DNA from: Streptomyces diastaticus subsp. diastaticus
GTDB taxonomy: Bacteria > Actinomycetota > Actinomycetes > Streptomycetales > Streptomycetaceae
Assembly (NCBI RefSeq): GCF_011170125.1
Contig: NZ_BLLN01000001.1
Coordinates: 310,001 to 374,000 of the forward strand
Direction of reading: 5' to 3'
Length of the DNA: 64,000 nucleotides
Part shown: positions 29,130 through 39,588 of the stretch, piece by piece
Layout of the letters: the number at the start of each line of letters is the position of its first letter
Numbering within the stretch: the first letter of the stretch is position 1
Notes under the pieces: generated by a model
Told to the model about the DNA's origin: nothing
What the model saw: the letters and a program-made list of their open reading frames with translations, nothing else
The model's database searches: none
Program-made: the position numbers and the translations under genes

Positions 29130-30128
29130 GTGCCCCACCGTAATGCACCCCTGACCGAGACCGGACGGCTGCGCCTGGCCCGTTGCGTGGTCGAGGACGG
29201 CTGGCCCCTGCGCCGGGCCGCCGAACGCTTCCAGGTCTCGCCCACCACCGCCCAGCGGTGGGCCGACCGCTACCGCCGCCTGGGGGAAGCCGGCATGGCC
29301 GACCGCTCCAGCCGCCCACGCACGAGCCCGGGCCGCACTCCCACCCGTACCGAGCGGCGGATCATCAAGGTCCGTCTGCTGCGCCGGTGGGGACCGGCCC
29401 GCATCGCGCACTTCCTGCACCTGGTGCCCTCGACCGTGCACCGCGTGCTCACCCGCTACCGCCTGGCCCGCCTGTCGCATCTCGACCGGACCACCGGCCG
29501 CGTGGTGCGCCGCTACGAACGCGCCAGGCCCGGCGAACTCGTCCACGTCGACATCAAGAAACTGGGCAACATCCCCGACGGCGGCGGACACAAGGTCCAT
29601 GGCAGGGCTCAGGGCGGCCGCAACAGCTCCGCGCACCGCGACCCCGCCCGGCCCCGCGCCGTCCACGGCCGTCCCAACCTCGGCTACAGCTACCTGCACA
29701 CCGCCGTCGACGACCACTCCCGCCTCGCCTACAGCGAGATCCACGCGGACGAGAAGAAGGAGACCGCCACCGCCTTCTGGCAGCGGGCCCACACCTTCTT
29801 CACCCAGGCCGGGATCTCCGTCGAACGGGTACTGACCGACAACGGCTCCTGCTACCGCTCACGCGACTGGCGCGATGCCCTGGCAGCGACCGGGATCGCC
29901 CACAAGCGGACCCGGCCCTACCGGCCCCAGACGAACGGCAAGGTCGAACGCTTCAACCGCACCCTGCTGGACGAGTGGGCCTACGCACGCCCCTACCGGT
30001 CAGAAGCCGAGCGCCGCCAAGCGTTCCCGCAATGGCTGCACACCTACAATCACCACCGCGGACACACCGCGCTGAAAGGGCAACCACCCGCCAGCCGCGT
30101 CCCCAACCTCACAGGGCAATACACCTAG
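29130..30128 (+). CDS. IS481-family transposase
   Basis: This 332-aa DDE transposase has an N-terminal helix-turn-helix (residues 8-60; WPLRRAAERFQVSPTTAQRWADRY). The catalytic residues are Asp in LVHVDIKKLG, Asp in VLTDNGSCY and Glu in NGKVERFNRTLLDEW. LAYSEIHADE and the terminal HTALKGQPPASRV are typical of IS481. I chose GTG 29130, which has AAAGG upstream, over the longer frame. The stop codon TAG (30126-30128) lies in the target duplication, not in the element. It is intact and probably functional. Confidence 0.9.
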   Translation: MPHRNAPLTETGRLRLARCVVEDGWPLRRAAERFQVSPTTAQRWADRYRRLGEAGMADRSSRPRTSPGRTPTRTERRIIKVRLLRRWGPARIAHFLHLVPSTVHRVLTRYRLARLSHLDRTTGRVVRRYERARPGELVHVDIKKLGNIPDGGGHKVHGRAQGGRNSSAHRDPARPRAVHGRPNLGYSYLHTAVDDHSRLAYSEIHADEKKETATAFWQRAHTFFTQAGISVERVLTDNGSCYRSRDWRDALAATGIAHKRTRPYRPQTNGKVERFNRTLLDEWAYARPYRSEAERRQAFPQWLHTYNHHRGHTALKGQPPASRVPNLTGQYT

Positions 30129-30673
30129 TCCACCGTGAAGTGCAAGGTCCGGTCGAGGAACGGCAACTCCAGCCAGGGGCTGGGCTGCTGCATCAGGGCG
30201 AGCACCACGATCGCCGCCCCCAGCACGGAGTACGCCGCCAGGTCCGTGAACCGCGAGCGGACAGCGAGCATCCCCACGGACGCCACCCCCCACCGCAGTC
30301 CCGCACCCACGAGCAGCGCCACCCCGATGAGCAGGGTCCCGACCCGCGTCACGTCGAAGGCGGTGAGGACCAGCCCCAGCCCCACCAGGGAGAGCACCAG
30401 CAGCATCGGCCACTGCCGGGCGGGCGCGGGCGCGTCCCCGGCGGCGGCCCGCCCCCCGCCCTCGGGCCGGGCGATGGAGCGGGTGATCCGCGGGAAGCGG
30501 CGCGACCCGGGCTCCCGCCGGGTCCAGCCCAGCTTCGCCACCCCGGTGCGCACCCCCGCCCCAGCACGGCTGGCCCCGCCCTTCCCGGGGTCGGGCCCGG
30601 TCTTCACCCCGGCCTCGGGAGCCGGCTCGGCGGCGGGCTCTTCGTCGGGTGCGTCGGGTACGTCGGCGCTCAT
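30125..30673 (-). CDS. DUF3017 membrane protein
   Basis: This 182-aa protein has a disordered acidic N-terminus (residues 1-85) and three hydrophobic helices (WPMLLVLSLVGLGLVLTAF, VGTLLIGVALLVGAGLRWG and AAYSVLGAAIVVLALMQ), the size and layout of DUF3017 (unknown function). In actinobacteria it commonly follows folD, as here: the gap is 22 bp, so they form an operon. The stop TAG on the minus strand is within the IS481 target duplication, so the IS inserted at its last codon without altering the protein. Confidence 0.85.
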   Translation of the reverse strand: MSADVPDAPDEEPAAEPAPEAGVKTGPDPGKGGASRAGAGVRTGVAKLGWTRREPGSRRFPRITRSIARPEGGGRAAAGDAPAPARQWPMLLVLSLVGLGLVLTAFDVTRVGTLLIGVALLVGAGLRWGVASVGMLAVRSRFTDLAAYSVLGAAIVVLALMQQPSPWLELPFLDRTLHFTVD

Positions 30674-30695
30674 CGGTGGCGGCCTCCTCGGGGGA

Positions 30696-31559
30696 TCAGG
30701 CGGCGGAGGCGGCCTGGCGCTCGGCCGCCTCGACGACGTTGACGAGGAGCTGGGCGCGGGTCATCGGGCCGACGCCGCCGGGGTTGGGGGAGATCCAGCC
30801 GGCCACCTCGGCGACGCCCGGGTGGACGTCGCCGACGATCTTGCCGTTCTCGTCACGGCTGACGCCGACGTCCAGGACGGCCGCGCCCGGCTTCACGTCC
30901 TCGGGCTTGACCAGGTGCGGGACTCCGGCGGCGGCCACGACGATGTCCGCGCGCCGCAGGTGGGCGGCGAGGTCGCGGGTGCCGGTGTGGCACTGGGTGA
31001 CCGTGGCGTTCTCGGAGCGGCGGGTGAGCAGCAGCGGCATGGGGCGGCCGATGGTGACCCCGCGGCCGACGACGACGACCTCGGCACCGTTGATCTCGAC
31101 GCCGAAGTGGCGCAGCAGCGTGACGATGCCGAAGGGGGTGCAGGGCAGCGGTGCGGGCTCGTTGAGGACGAGGCGGCCGAGGTTGGTCGGGTGGAGGCCG
31201 TCGGCGTCCTTGGCCGGGTCCATCAGTTCGAGGATGCGGTTCTCGTCGATGCCCCTGGGGAGCGGCAGCTGCACGATGTAACCGGTGCAGGCCGGGTCCT
31301 CGTTGAGTTCCCGGACGACCGCCTCGATCTCCTCCTGGGTCGCGGTGGCGGGCAGTTCGCGCTGGATGGAGGCGATGCCCACCTGGGCGCAGTCGCGGTG
31401 CTTGCCCGCGACGTACTTCTGGCTGCCCGGGTCCTCGCCGACCAGGACGGTACCGAGGCCGGGCAGCACGCCCCGGTCCCGGAGAGCGGCCACACGCTGG
31501 GCCAACTCGGACTTGATCGCGGCCGCGGTGGCCTTGCCGTCGAGAATCTGGGCGCTCAT
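30696..31559 (-). CDS. folD: Bifunctional methylene-THF dehydrogenase / methenyl-THF cyclohydrolase
   Basis: This 287-aa protein interconverts 5,10-methylene-, methenyl- and 10-formyl-tetrahydrofolate using NADP. Family landmarks are [17 protein letters not shown] with the catalytic Lys, [57 protein letters not shown] (NADP site) and [12 protein letters not shown]. It supplies 10-formyl-THF to PurN and PurH, which lie 3 kb away. The start MSAQILDG at 31559 is preferred over the upstream frame. It is the first gene of an operon with DUF3017. Confidence 0.95.
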   Translation of the reverse strand: MSAQILDGKATAAAIKSELAQRVAALRDRGVLPGLGTVLVGEDPGSQKYVAGKHRDCAQVGIASIQRELPATATQEEIEAVVRELNEDPACTGYIVQLPLPRGIDENRILELMDPAKDADGLHPTNLGRLVLNEPAPLPCTPFGIVTLLRHFGVEINGAEVVVVGRGVTIGRPMPLLLTRRSENATVTQCHTGTRDLAAHLRRADIVVAAAGVPHLVKPEDVKPGAAVLDVGVSRDENGKIVGDVHPGVAEVAGWISPNPGGVGPMTRAQLLVNVVEAAERQAASAA

Positions 31560-31866
31560 ACCCCCATCCTCGCGGATGCGCGGCCCCGGCCGCCAATCCG
31601 GGGCGGGGCAGCACCGGGGAGGTTCCGTGAACGGCCGCGCCGAGCAGCCCTTTTCAGCCAACTTCGCCCCACTCCGACCGAATGATCACGGAGGTTGCAC
31701 TTGCACAACATCCGCCGTCGGCGACTGGACAAGACACCAGGGTATTGAGAACGATGATGCGCAGACAGTGCCGCGGGCAGTGCCGGGGGGAAGCGCCGCT
31801 TACGTCGTTCATCGCCACCTCCTGCGCGGGCCGCGCGTCCCCGCGCTTCAACGGAGGAATCCCGCC
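31560..31866. other. Divergent intergenic region folD / Pro-Gly membrane protein
   Basis: This 307-bp spacer contains AT-richer tracts (GGTTGCACTTGCACAACATCC near 31693, in parts) that may hold promoters for both directions, and a GGAGGAAT ribosome site before 31867. No gene is supported. Confidence 0.4.
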
Positions 31867-32526
31867 ATGAGTTTCGGCGATCCCAACAATCCCTACGGCC
31901 CGCCCCCGCAGGGCCAGCCGGGCGGCTACGGCACGCCCCAGGGCCAGCCGGGCTACGGCTACCCGCAGGGCGGCCAGCCTGGCCAGCCCGGCTACGGCTA
32001 CCCGCAGCAGCCGGCGTACCCGGGCGGCCCCGGGGGCGGTTTCCCGACCGAGATGCCGGGGCTGCTCCAGACCGCTCGGGTGCTGCTCTTCATCGTGGGC
32101 GCCGTTCAGGTCATCGGCGGTCTGCTGCTGGCCTTCGGCGGCGCCTTCATCAAGGACGCGAGCAGTGTGGCGGAGGACTCCGGCGCGGACCTCGGGGACG
32201 ACAACCCGTTCGGCTCGGTCGGCGACCTCGGCACCGCCGCGGCGGGTGTCCTCGTCGTGTTCGCCCTCGTCTGCCTCGCTCTGGCGGTCCTCTCGATCAT
32301 GCTGGGCGTCAAGTTCTCCAACGGCGCCCAGGGCGTCAGGATCACCACGATCGTCTACGGCGCCATCGGCGGCCTGATCGGCCTGCTCGGGCTCCTCGGC
32401 GGCCTGGGTCAGGGAGCGGCCGGCACGATCCTCTTCTACGTCCTGTGGGTCGCCATCAGCGGTATATGGATCGCCGCCATGGTCACCGAGGACGGCCGCG
32501 CCTGGTTCAACCGCCCGCGCTACTGA
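31867..32526 (+). CDS. Membrane protein with Pro/Gly/Tyr/Gln-rich N-terminus
   Basis: This 219-aa protein has residues 1-60 made of repeats such as QGQPGYGYPQGG, then four hydrophobic helices (VLLFIVGAVQVIGGLLLAFGG, AAAGVLVVFALVCLALAVLS, VYGAIGGLIGLLGLLGG and TILFYVLWVAISGIWIAAMV). The end is EDGRAWFNRPRY. This resembles DUF4064/DUF4190-type actinobacterial membrane proteins. The function is unknown. The GGAGGAAT site supports the ATG at 31867. It ends in a terminator shared with purH. Confidence 0.75.
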   Translation: MSFGDPNNPYGPPPQGQPGGYGTPQGQPGYGYPQGGQPGQPGYGYPQQPAYPGGPGGGFPTEMPGLLQTARVLLFIVGAVQVIGGLLLAFGGAFIKDASSVAEDSGADLGDDNPFGSVGDLGTAAAGVLVVFALVCLALAVLSIMLGVKFSNGAQGVRITTIVYGAIGGLIGLLGLLGGLGQGAAGTILFYVLWVAISGIWIAAMVTEDGRAWFNRPRY

Positions 32527-32551
32527 TCCGCGCGAGGACGCGCGTACGGCC

Positions 32552-32586
32552 GAGGGCCGCGCCCCCCGCTCGGGGACGCGGCCCTC
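32552..32586. terminator. Bidirectional terminator between membrane protein gene and purH
   Basis: GAGGGCCGCG (32552-32561) and CGCGGCCCTC (32577-32586) form a 10-bp perfect stem. Confidence 0.7.
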
Positions 32587-32606
32587 GCCCGTACGCGCGT
32601 ACCGGG

Positions 32607-34165
<1,559 letters not shown>

Positions 34166-34169
<4 letters not shown>

Positions 34170-34822
34170 GGAATAAGAACCTTTCGTCCCTCAATGCGGT
34201 GGCCGTCGCGGGCCAGACGCCCCACGACCTCGACGAGCAGCGTGCGCTCGACGTCCTTGATGCGTTCGTGGAGGGCGGCTTCGCCCTCCACCGAGTCCTC
34301 CTCGACGACCTCGACCACGCCCTGGGCGATGATCGGGCCGGTGTCGACGCCGTCGTCGACGAGATGAACGGTGCAGCCGGTGACCTTGACGCCGTACGCG
34401 AGCGCGTCGCGTACGCCGTGGGCCCCGGGAAAACTGGGGAGCAGCGCGGGGTGGGTGTTGACCACCCGGCCGCCGAAGCGGGCGAGGAACTCCTTGCCCA
34501 GGATCTTCATGAACCCGGCCGAGACGACGAGGTCCGGCTCGTACGCGGCAACCGCCTCGGTCAGTGCCCGGTCCCAGGCGGCCCGGTCGGGGTGGTCCTT
34601 GACCCGGCACACGAACGAGGGGATGCCGGCGCCCTCGGCCCGTCGCAGCCCGGCGATCCCGCCCCGGTCGGCGCCGACGGCGACCACCTCGGCGCCGTAC
34701 CGCTCGGCCCCCTGGCCGGCGATGGCGTCGAGCAGGGCTTGCAGGTTGGTCCCGGAGCCGGAGACGAGGACGACGAGGCGCTTCGGGCGTGAAGACGCGG
34801 CGCTGGGAAGCGGCGAGGCCAC
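34166..34822 (-). CDS. purN: Phosphoribosylglycinamide formyltransferase
   Basis: This 218-aa GAR transformylase transfers the formyl group of 10-formyl-THF in purine synthesis. [14 protein letters not shown] starts the fold. The catalytic Asn-His-Asp set lies in [22 protein letters not shown] and [15 protein letters not shown]. The GTG start at 34822 with AAAGG upstream is preferred. It forms an operon with purH. The leader upstream has two near-identical direct repeats (34894-34930). Confidence 0.95.
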
Positions 34823-35212
34823 GGCGGGGGCCTTTCTACGGTGACGCCGGACGTGCGGGCACGCCCGTACGGGCGGTGCGGGAGGCGCTGCCTTGTCCGG
34901 TCGTACGCCTTTGTGCGGTCGTACAAAGGTCGCGCTCTCCGCGATACGGGGAACTCTACGAAGCTCCCGACCGTCAGCAACGATACCGGCACACTCACCG
35001 GCCCCCACGGGACGGGGGCCCGAGGGGGCGGTAGCGTCTGGGAGGGGCCCGTCCGGGCCCTCGGGCCCGTCCCGGCAGCACCATCCGCACCGCCGCACCG
35101 GACCACCACCGGCGACCACGGCCGCCACCGCACATCCGCGCACGGCCGACGCCACCCGGCCGACGCCCCGGCCGGGCCGTCGGCCGGACCACCGAGGGAA
35201 GACACGCACCTG
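34823..35212. other. Divergent region upstream of purN
   Basis: This 390-bp spacer lies between purN (minus) and a membrane protein (plus). It contains the repeat element at 34894-34930 described separately. The remaining 280 bp are Pro/Ala/Gly-coding-like in all frames but lack a ribosome site, and I support no gene there. Confidence 0.45.
34894..34930 (-). promoter_or_regulatory. Direct-repeat/inverted-repeat element upstream of purN-purH
   Basis: On the minus strand GTACGACCGCACAAAGGC is followed directly by GTACGACCGGACAAGGC, and CCTTTGT (34908-34914) is the inverse of ACAAAGG (34923-34929). It sits 72-108 bp upstream of the purN GTG. It could be an operator or a -35 region. No known pur box is recognised. 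Confidence 0.5.
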
Positions 35213-36145
35213 ATGCCGGACCGACGCTCCGCCGCGAGCATCCGCCTCCCCCTGCCCACCGCCGCCCCCGGCTTCGGGGGCCTCGCCCTGCCGGGCGCCA
35301 CCGCGACGGCCCCGGACGCGCGGGGCGTGGTGGCGGTCAGGGGGAGCGACTCCTCGTCGTCGGGAGGCGGCCGGGGCAGCACGGAGAAGGAGCGGAAGAA
35401 CCCGGCCGGCCCGGAGGGCGGGGCCGGGGACCGACGGCCGAAGTCCGGTTCCGGGGAGTCCGGGCGCGAGTCCGGCTCCGGGTCCGAGAAGTCCGCGAAC
35501 CCGTTCGCGCCGCCGCCCGAGGGGCAGCCGGACCAGCCGTGGCGCCCCCGGACGCCCGCCGGGGGCTCCGGCGACGACTCCGGGCAGGGACGCGGGGGCG
35601 GCCGGTGGAGCGACCGCCAGCCCGGCCGCTCCCCCAACCCCTTCGGCTCCGGCCCCGGCTCCCGTGACGACAACGGCGAGGGCCGTCCGCCCGGTCCGCG
35701 CTGGGACCCGCGCGACCCCGGTCAGCGCCGCGCCCGGTACGCCCTGTTGTCGGGCATGTGGTCGTTCTTCTTCGCCCTGTTCAACTGGCCCTCGGTCGCC
35801 CTGCTGCTCGGCGCGCTCTCCGTCTACTGGGGCGTCACCTCCCTGAAGATGCGGTCCAGGCCCGCCGACGCCACCGCCGGTGCCGAGCGCGCGCCGGGCG
35901 GGAGCGCCCCGGCCGCCACCGAGGCGGGCACCCGCCAGCAGACCACGGCCGCCGTCAGCGGCCTGGTCACGGCCGGGCTGGGGCTCGCCCTGGTGGCCGC
36001 GATGTTCAGCGCCCGGCTCGTCTACAGCGACTACTACACCTGCATGGACGACGCGCTGACCAACGCCACCCGCGACACCTGCGAGAAGCACCTCCCGAAG
36101 GACCTGCGACCCCTGCTGGGCGTCGACAACGACACCGAGGGCTGA
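35213..36145 (+). CDS. Membrane protein with long disordered N-terminus
   Basis: This 310-aa protein has an N-terminal 165 residues rich in Ser, Gly, Pro, Arg and Asp (linker-like, with PNPFG and NPFAPPP motifs). Two hydrophobic helices follow (YALLSGMWSFFFALFNWPSVALLLGALSVYWGV and TTAAVSGLVTAGLGLALVAAMFSA, in part), then a short C-terminal domain with two cysteines (YTCMDDALTNATRDTCEKHLP). This is the actinobacterial 'DUF4190-like integral membrane protein' pattern. The function is unknown. The ATG at 35213 is chosen because the frame upstream lacks a ribosome site. Confidence 0.65.
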   Translation: MPDRRSAASIRLPLPTAAPGFGGLALPGATATAPDARGVVAVRGSDSSSSGGGRGSTEKERKNPAGPEGGAGDRRPKSGSGESGRESGSGSEKSANPFAPPPEGQPDQPWRPRTPAGGSGDDSGQGRGGGRWSDRQPGRSPNPFGSGPGSRDDNGEGRPPGPRWDPRDPGQRRARYALLSGMWSFFFALFNWPSVALLLGALSVYWGVTSLKMRSRPADATAGAERAPGGSAPAATEAGTRQQTTAAVSGLVTAGLGLALVAAMFSARLVYSDYYTCMDDALTNATRDTCEKHLPKDLRPLLGVDNDTEG

Positions 36146-36248
36146 GGTCCCGGGCGGGGCGGCGGCCCGCCCGTCCGGACACCGAGCGCCTCCCGCCGGC
36201 ACCCCGAGGGTGCGGTGGGAGGCGCTCTGCCGTCGCGGCCCCGCCGCC

Positions 36249-37994
36249 TCACTCCCCGCCCGGCGGCCCCTCTCCCGGCGGGGCCTGCGGTCCGGCGGGC
36301 CGCGCCCGCCACTCCTGCGGCCTGTGGGCGGGGAGCTGGTCGTACAGGTCGTGCGGGGCGCCGAGGGGTGAGCCGCCGAGCGCGGCCACCGGGTCGGGGC
36401 GCGAGACCCGCTCCCACCAGTCGGGCGGGTCGACGCGTTCCGCGTCCTCGTCCGGCGCCGTGTCCTCGTCGCCCCTGCCCGCTTCGCCCTTGCCCGCTTC
36501 GCCCTTGCCCGCCTGGCCCTTGCCCGCGTCGCCCGTCGGCATCGCCTCCCCGTCGGGCGCGGCGGCGCCGGGGACGGCCGGCCCCGTCCCGGTCATGGCG
36601 ATGCCGAGGAGACGGGCCCCGGCCCACCGGCCGTTCTCGGCCTCGGGGTCGCGGGGCCGGCGGGCCCGCCGGCGCCAGGCGCGCACGGCCAGGGCGGTGG
36701 GCACGCCGAGCAGCAGGGTCCAGGCACCCGCGGCCCCGCCCGCCGCCCACCAGACCGGGCCCAGCTCCGCGAGGCGGGCCACCCCGAGCGGGCCACCCGC
36801 CGCCCGGGCCGCCACCGCGCAGACCAGACCGGCGACCAGGGCGGCCAGCGCGGCCGCCCCGGCGGTGGCCGAGGCCGACCAGGGAGCCTCCTCGGCGGGA
36901 CGCGCGGCCCCGTCCGGTGCGTCGGGGCGCGCGGCCGGGATGGCGGCCCGTCCGGTGAACCAGCCGGCGGTCACCCCGGCGGCCACCGGAATCGCGGCGA
37001 CCGCGCAGGTCAGCGGCGTACCGGGCCCGTCGGTCGGGAGCGCGGCGAGCAGCGGGAACGGGGGCAGGTCCGGCCCCGAGGTGGCGGCGAGCGGCGTCAC
37101 GAGGGTGCCGGCGCCGACCTGGAACCCGGCGCCGAGCGCGTAGGCGGCGCCCCAGATCACGGCGTTGGGCAGCAGGGCCAGGGCGAGCAGGAGGACGGCG
37201 AGCCGCCCCGACCAGACGTCGGTGAGCATCAGGTACGAGGCGCGGGCGGGTTCCCAGCCCAGGACGAGTGAGGCGCCGACGAGGACGGCGCCGCCGCCCG
37301 CGAGAACGAGGGCGGCGGCGAGGCCCGCCCGGCAGGCGGCGGCACCACGCCGCCCGCCGAAGGCGGCGCGGACTCCCCCGAACCGCCCGTCCGCGCCCAC
37401 GGGTGACGGCGCGTCGGCACTCCTGCCGCGTACCGAACGCAGGCCCGCGAGGGCGGCGACGAGCGCCAGCAGCGGCAGGTGCCAGGCGGCCTCGCGCAGG
37501 GCGGGACGCAGTTCGCCGCCGGTGGCGTGGAGGGCGACGAGGGCGCCGACGGCGGCGTAACCGGTGGTGACGCCCCAGACGACGGTGCGGCCGGGGATCT
37601 CGGGCGCCTCCGGGGTCTCGGGCTCGGCGGCCTCCCGGGCGGCGCGGCGGACCAGCCAGAAGGGGAGGGCGGCGAGCAGCAGGGGGGTGAGGCCGAGCGG
37701 GGCGGGGGTCCCGGTGAGCGTGTCGGTGCGGGTGAGGCCGACGCCGTGGCCGAGCAGCCAGAGGCCGGCGGCGGTCCCCGTGGCGCCGCCGGGCCCGCTG
37801 TCCGGGTAGGGCGAACCGATCCACAGCGCCATGACCACCACCGCGTACGCGCCCAGGCCCAGGCCGGCGGCGACCGCCCCGCCGAGCAGACAGCCCGCCA
37901 GGGCCGGGGACCGGTCGCGCACGCGGTCGGCAAGGGAGGTGAGCCGGGCGGCGGGTGAAAGGGAGTCATCGGTCATTCGGGTCACACCGGCCAT
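36249..37994 (-). CDS. DUF6350 polytopic membrane protein
   Basis: This 581-aa protein has about ten hydrophobic segments over residues 20-420. Prominent ones are ALAGCLLGGAVAAGLGLGAYAVVVMALW, LGLTPLLLAALPFWLV and LLLALALLPNAVIWGAAYALG. A charged cytoplasmic tail with a five-residue repeat follows (GKGQA/GKGEA, tandem 15-bp units near 36473-36535). I recall the family as DUF6350, found next to purN in Streptomyces; the function is unknown. The ATG at 37994 (MAGVTRMTDDS) or the one six codons later could be used. Confidence 0.75.
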   Translation of the reverse strand: MAGVTRMTDDSLSPAARLTSLADRVRDRSPALAGCLLGGAVAAGLGLGAYAVVVMALWIGSPYPDSGPGGATGTAAGLWLLGHGVGLTRTDTLTGTPAPLGLTPLLLAALPFWLVRRAAREAAEPETPEAPEIPGRTVVWGVTTGYAAVGALVALHATGGELRPALREAAWHLPLLALVAALAGLRSVRGRSADAPSPVGADGRFGGVRAAFGGRRGAAACRAGLAAALVLAGGGAVLVGASLVLGWEPARASYLMLTDVWSGRLAVLLLALALLPNAVIWGAAYALGAGFQVGAGTLVTPLAATSGPDLPPFPLLAALPTDGPGTPLTCAVAAIPVAAGVTAGWFTGRAAIPAARPDAPDGAARPAEEAPWSASATAGAAALAALVAGLVCAVAARAAGGPLGVARLAELGPVWWAAGGAAGAWTLLLGVPTALAVRAWRRRARRPRDPEAENGRWAGARLLGIAMTGTGPAVPGAAAPDGEAMPTGDAGKGQAGKGEAGKGEAGRGDEDTAPDEDAERVDPPDWWERVSRPDPVAALGGSPLGAPHDLYDQLPAHRPQEWRARPAGPQAPPGEGPPGGE

Positions 37995-38147
37995 GCTCCC
38001 AATGCCACGGACGGGATGCGCGCAACAGGCGAAGACCGGATGTGTCGCCGAAGATACGGTTATGTACTTTTCCGTACGGACAGGTGAGGTGTGCCCGTGC
38101 TTCCGGCCGGTCCCGGCGGCCCCGGTCCCTGCTGTGGAGAACGCGAC

Positions 38148-39479
38148 ATGACGAACCGTCCCGCCCCGACGCTCCCGACCCCCGCGGAACGCCGGAGACT
38201 CCGCGAGGCGGCCTCCCTCAGCCAGGCGGCACTGGCCGAGCGGATGAGCGTCACCAGCACGACCATCCATTCCTGGGAGACCGGCCGCGCCACCCCCCGG
38301 GGCCGCGCCCTGGAGGCGTACGCCCGATTCCTCACCACCGCCGCCCCGCCCTCAGCCGGCCGCCCGGCCGGACAGCCCGTCAAGGCGGCGCGGCCGGCGG
38401 AGCCGGCGAAGGACGGGAGCCGCGCGCGGAGACCGGGCCCCCCTCCCGGACGCGGGCAGCGACCGACCGCTCCGGTAGGGACGGCGGCCAGGAGTCAGGC
38501 GACGGGGACGGCGCCCCCCACGGCGGGACCGCGACGGAGCCGGCCGGGAACCGCCCCGCCGCAGCCCGCCGTCCCGGAACCTCCGCGCCCTCGGACCACA
38601 CCCCCGGGCTCCGGCGGCCCCTCCCCCGCGCGGACGGCGGCCCCCCGCCCCACGAGGCCCGCCGGCGCCACCCCTCGCGAGGCGTTCGACGCCCTCTACG
38701 CCTCCTGCGCGGGGGTCCTCGTACGGCAGACCTATCTGCTGACGGGCCGGCACACCGTGGCGCTGGAGTCGGTGGACCGTGCGTTCCAGCTGGCCTGGGC
38801 GCGCTGGCCGGAGGTGGCGGTGGACCGGGACCCGGCGGGTTGGGTGCGGGCGGCCGCGCACGAGTACGCCCTCTCGCCCTGGCACCGGATGCGGGCGGCC
38901 CGCCGCCGTCCGGCCCGGCCCGGTGGCGTCGTGACCCCGCCACGCGGCCGCGCCGACCACGACCTGATGGACGCGCTCCTCTCGCTGGCCCCCCGCCACC
39001 GCCGCAGCCTGCTCCTCTACGACGGTGTGGGCCTGGACCTGCCCGAGACGGCGGCGGAGACCGAGGCGACCACCCGGGCCGCGGCCCACCGCGTGCTGTC
39101 CGCCCGGGCAGCGGTCGCCGAGCGCGTCCCCGCCCTCGCCGACCCGGCCGCCCTGCACCGGCGGCTCGACGCCCTGTCCCCCATGGGACCGGCCACCACG
39201 GAGCAGGGGGCGGTCATCCGTACGGTGGGTGAACGCCGGGTACGCGGGTGGACGCGGTCGGCCGTGGCGCTCACCGCGCTGGTCGCCGGGGCGACGGGCT
39301 TCTGCGTCAGCGTCGCCCCCGACCACTACGTCCGCCCGCCCGCGGCCGGCGAGGCCGTCACGGGGGTCCCGCCGCACGCGGGCCCCGGCCCGCTGTCGGA
39401 GGAGGAGCGCTCGCTGCGGGACACCCTGCGCGAGCACCCGGCGGCCGGTCCGGAACGGGTCAAGCCGCTGCCGGGCTGA
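38148..39479 (+). CDS. HTH - sigma-like - transmembrane fusion protein
   Basis: This 443-aa protein has an XRE-type helix-turn-helix at 13-62 (SLSQAALAERMSVTSTTIHSWETGRATPRG), then a disordered Pro/Ala/Arg linker. A region from about 178 to 330 looks like an ECF sigma factor: FDALYASCAGVLVRQTYLLTGRHTVALESVDRAFQLAW for region 2, and LMDALLSLAPRHRRSLLLYDGVGLDLPETA for region 4. One membrane helix follows (about 368-388) and a short extracytoplasmic tail. The combination of a C1-type HTH with a membrane-tethered sigma-like module is unusual. Sigma activity is inferred from pattern only. The start at 38148 has GGAGA upstream. Confidence 0.72.
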   Translation: MTNRPAPTLPTPAERRRLREAASLSQAALAERMSVTSTTIHSWETGRATPRGRALEAYARFLTTAAPPSAGRPAGQPVKAARPAEPAKDGSRARRPGPPPGRGQRPTAPVGTAARSQATGTAPPTAGPRRSRPGTAPPQPAVPEPPRPRTTPPGSGGPSPARTAAPRPTRPAGATPREAFDALYASCAGVLVRQTYLLTGRHTVALESVDRAFQLAWARWPEVAVDRDPAGWVRAAAHEYALSPWHRMRAARRRPARPGGVVTPPRGRADHDLMDALLSLAPRHRRSLLLYDGVGLDLPETAAETEATTRAAAHRVLSARAAVAERVPALADPAALHRRLDALSPMGPATTEQGAVIRTVGERRVRGWTRSAVALTALVAGATGFCVSVAPDHYVRPPAAGEAVTGVPPHAGPGPLSEEERSLRDTLREHPAAGPERVKPLPG

Positions 39480-39506
39480 CCACCGCCCGAACCCCCGGGT
39501 ACGCGT

Positions 39507-39543
39507 GAGGGCCCGCACCCCCGGCAGGGGGGTGCGGGCCCTC
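39507..39543. terminator. Strong bidirectional terminator upstream of sucD 3' end
   Basis: 16-bp perfect arms (39507-39522 and 39528-39543) with a 5-nt loop lie between the HTH-sigma gene and convergent sucD. Confidence 0.85.
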
Positions 39544-39588
39544 TGGCGTCGCCGGTCGCGCCGTCAGGCGCGGGACCCGGTCCGCGTG

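Larger units (their letters stand above)
29006..30129 (+). mobile_element. Complete IS481-family insertion sequence with 6-bp target duplication
   Basis: The element proper is 29012-30123 (1112 bp). Both ends begin TGT, and the left end (TGTTCTGTCCGGGGAGGTTG) matches the reverse complement of the right end (TGTATTGCCCTGTGAGGTTG) at 15 of 20 positions. It is flanked by perfect direct repeats CCTAGT (29006-29011 and 30124-30129). These fit the NCTAGN target known for Bordetella IS481. The single transposase ORF is intact, so the element looks recent and possibly active. It sits exactly at the stop codon of the DUF3017 gene and does not disrupt it. Confidence 0.92.
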
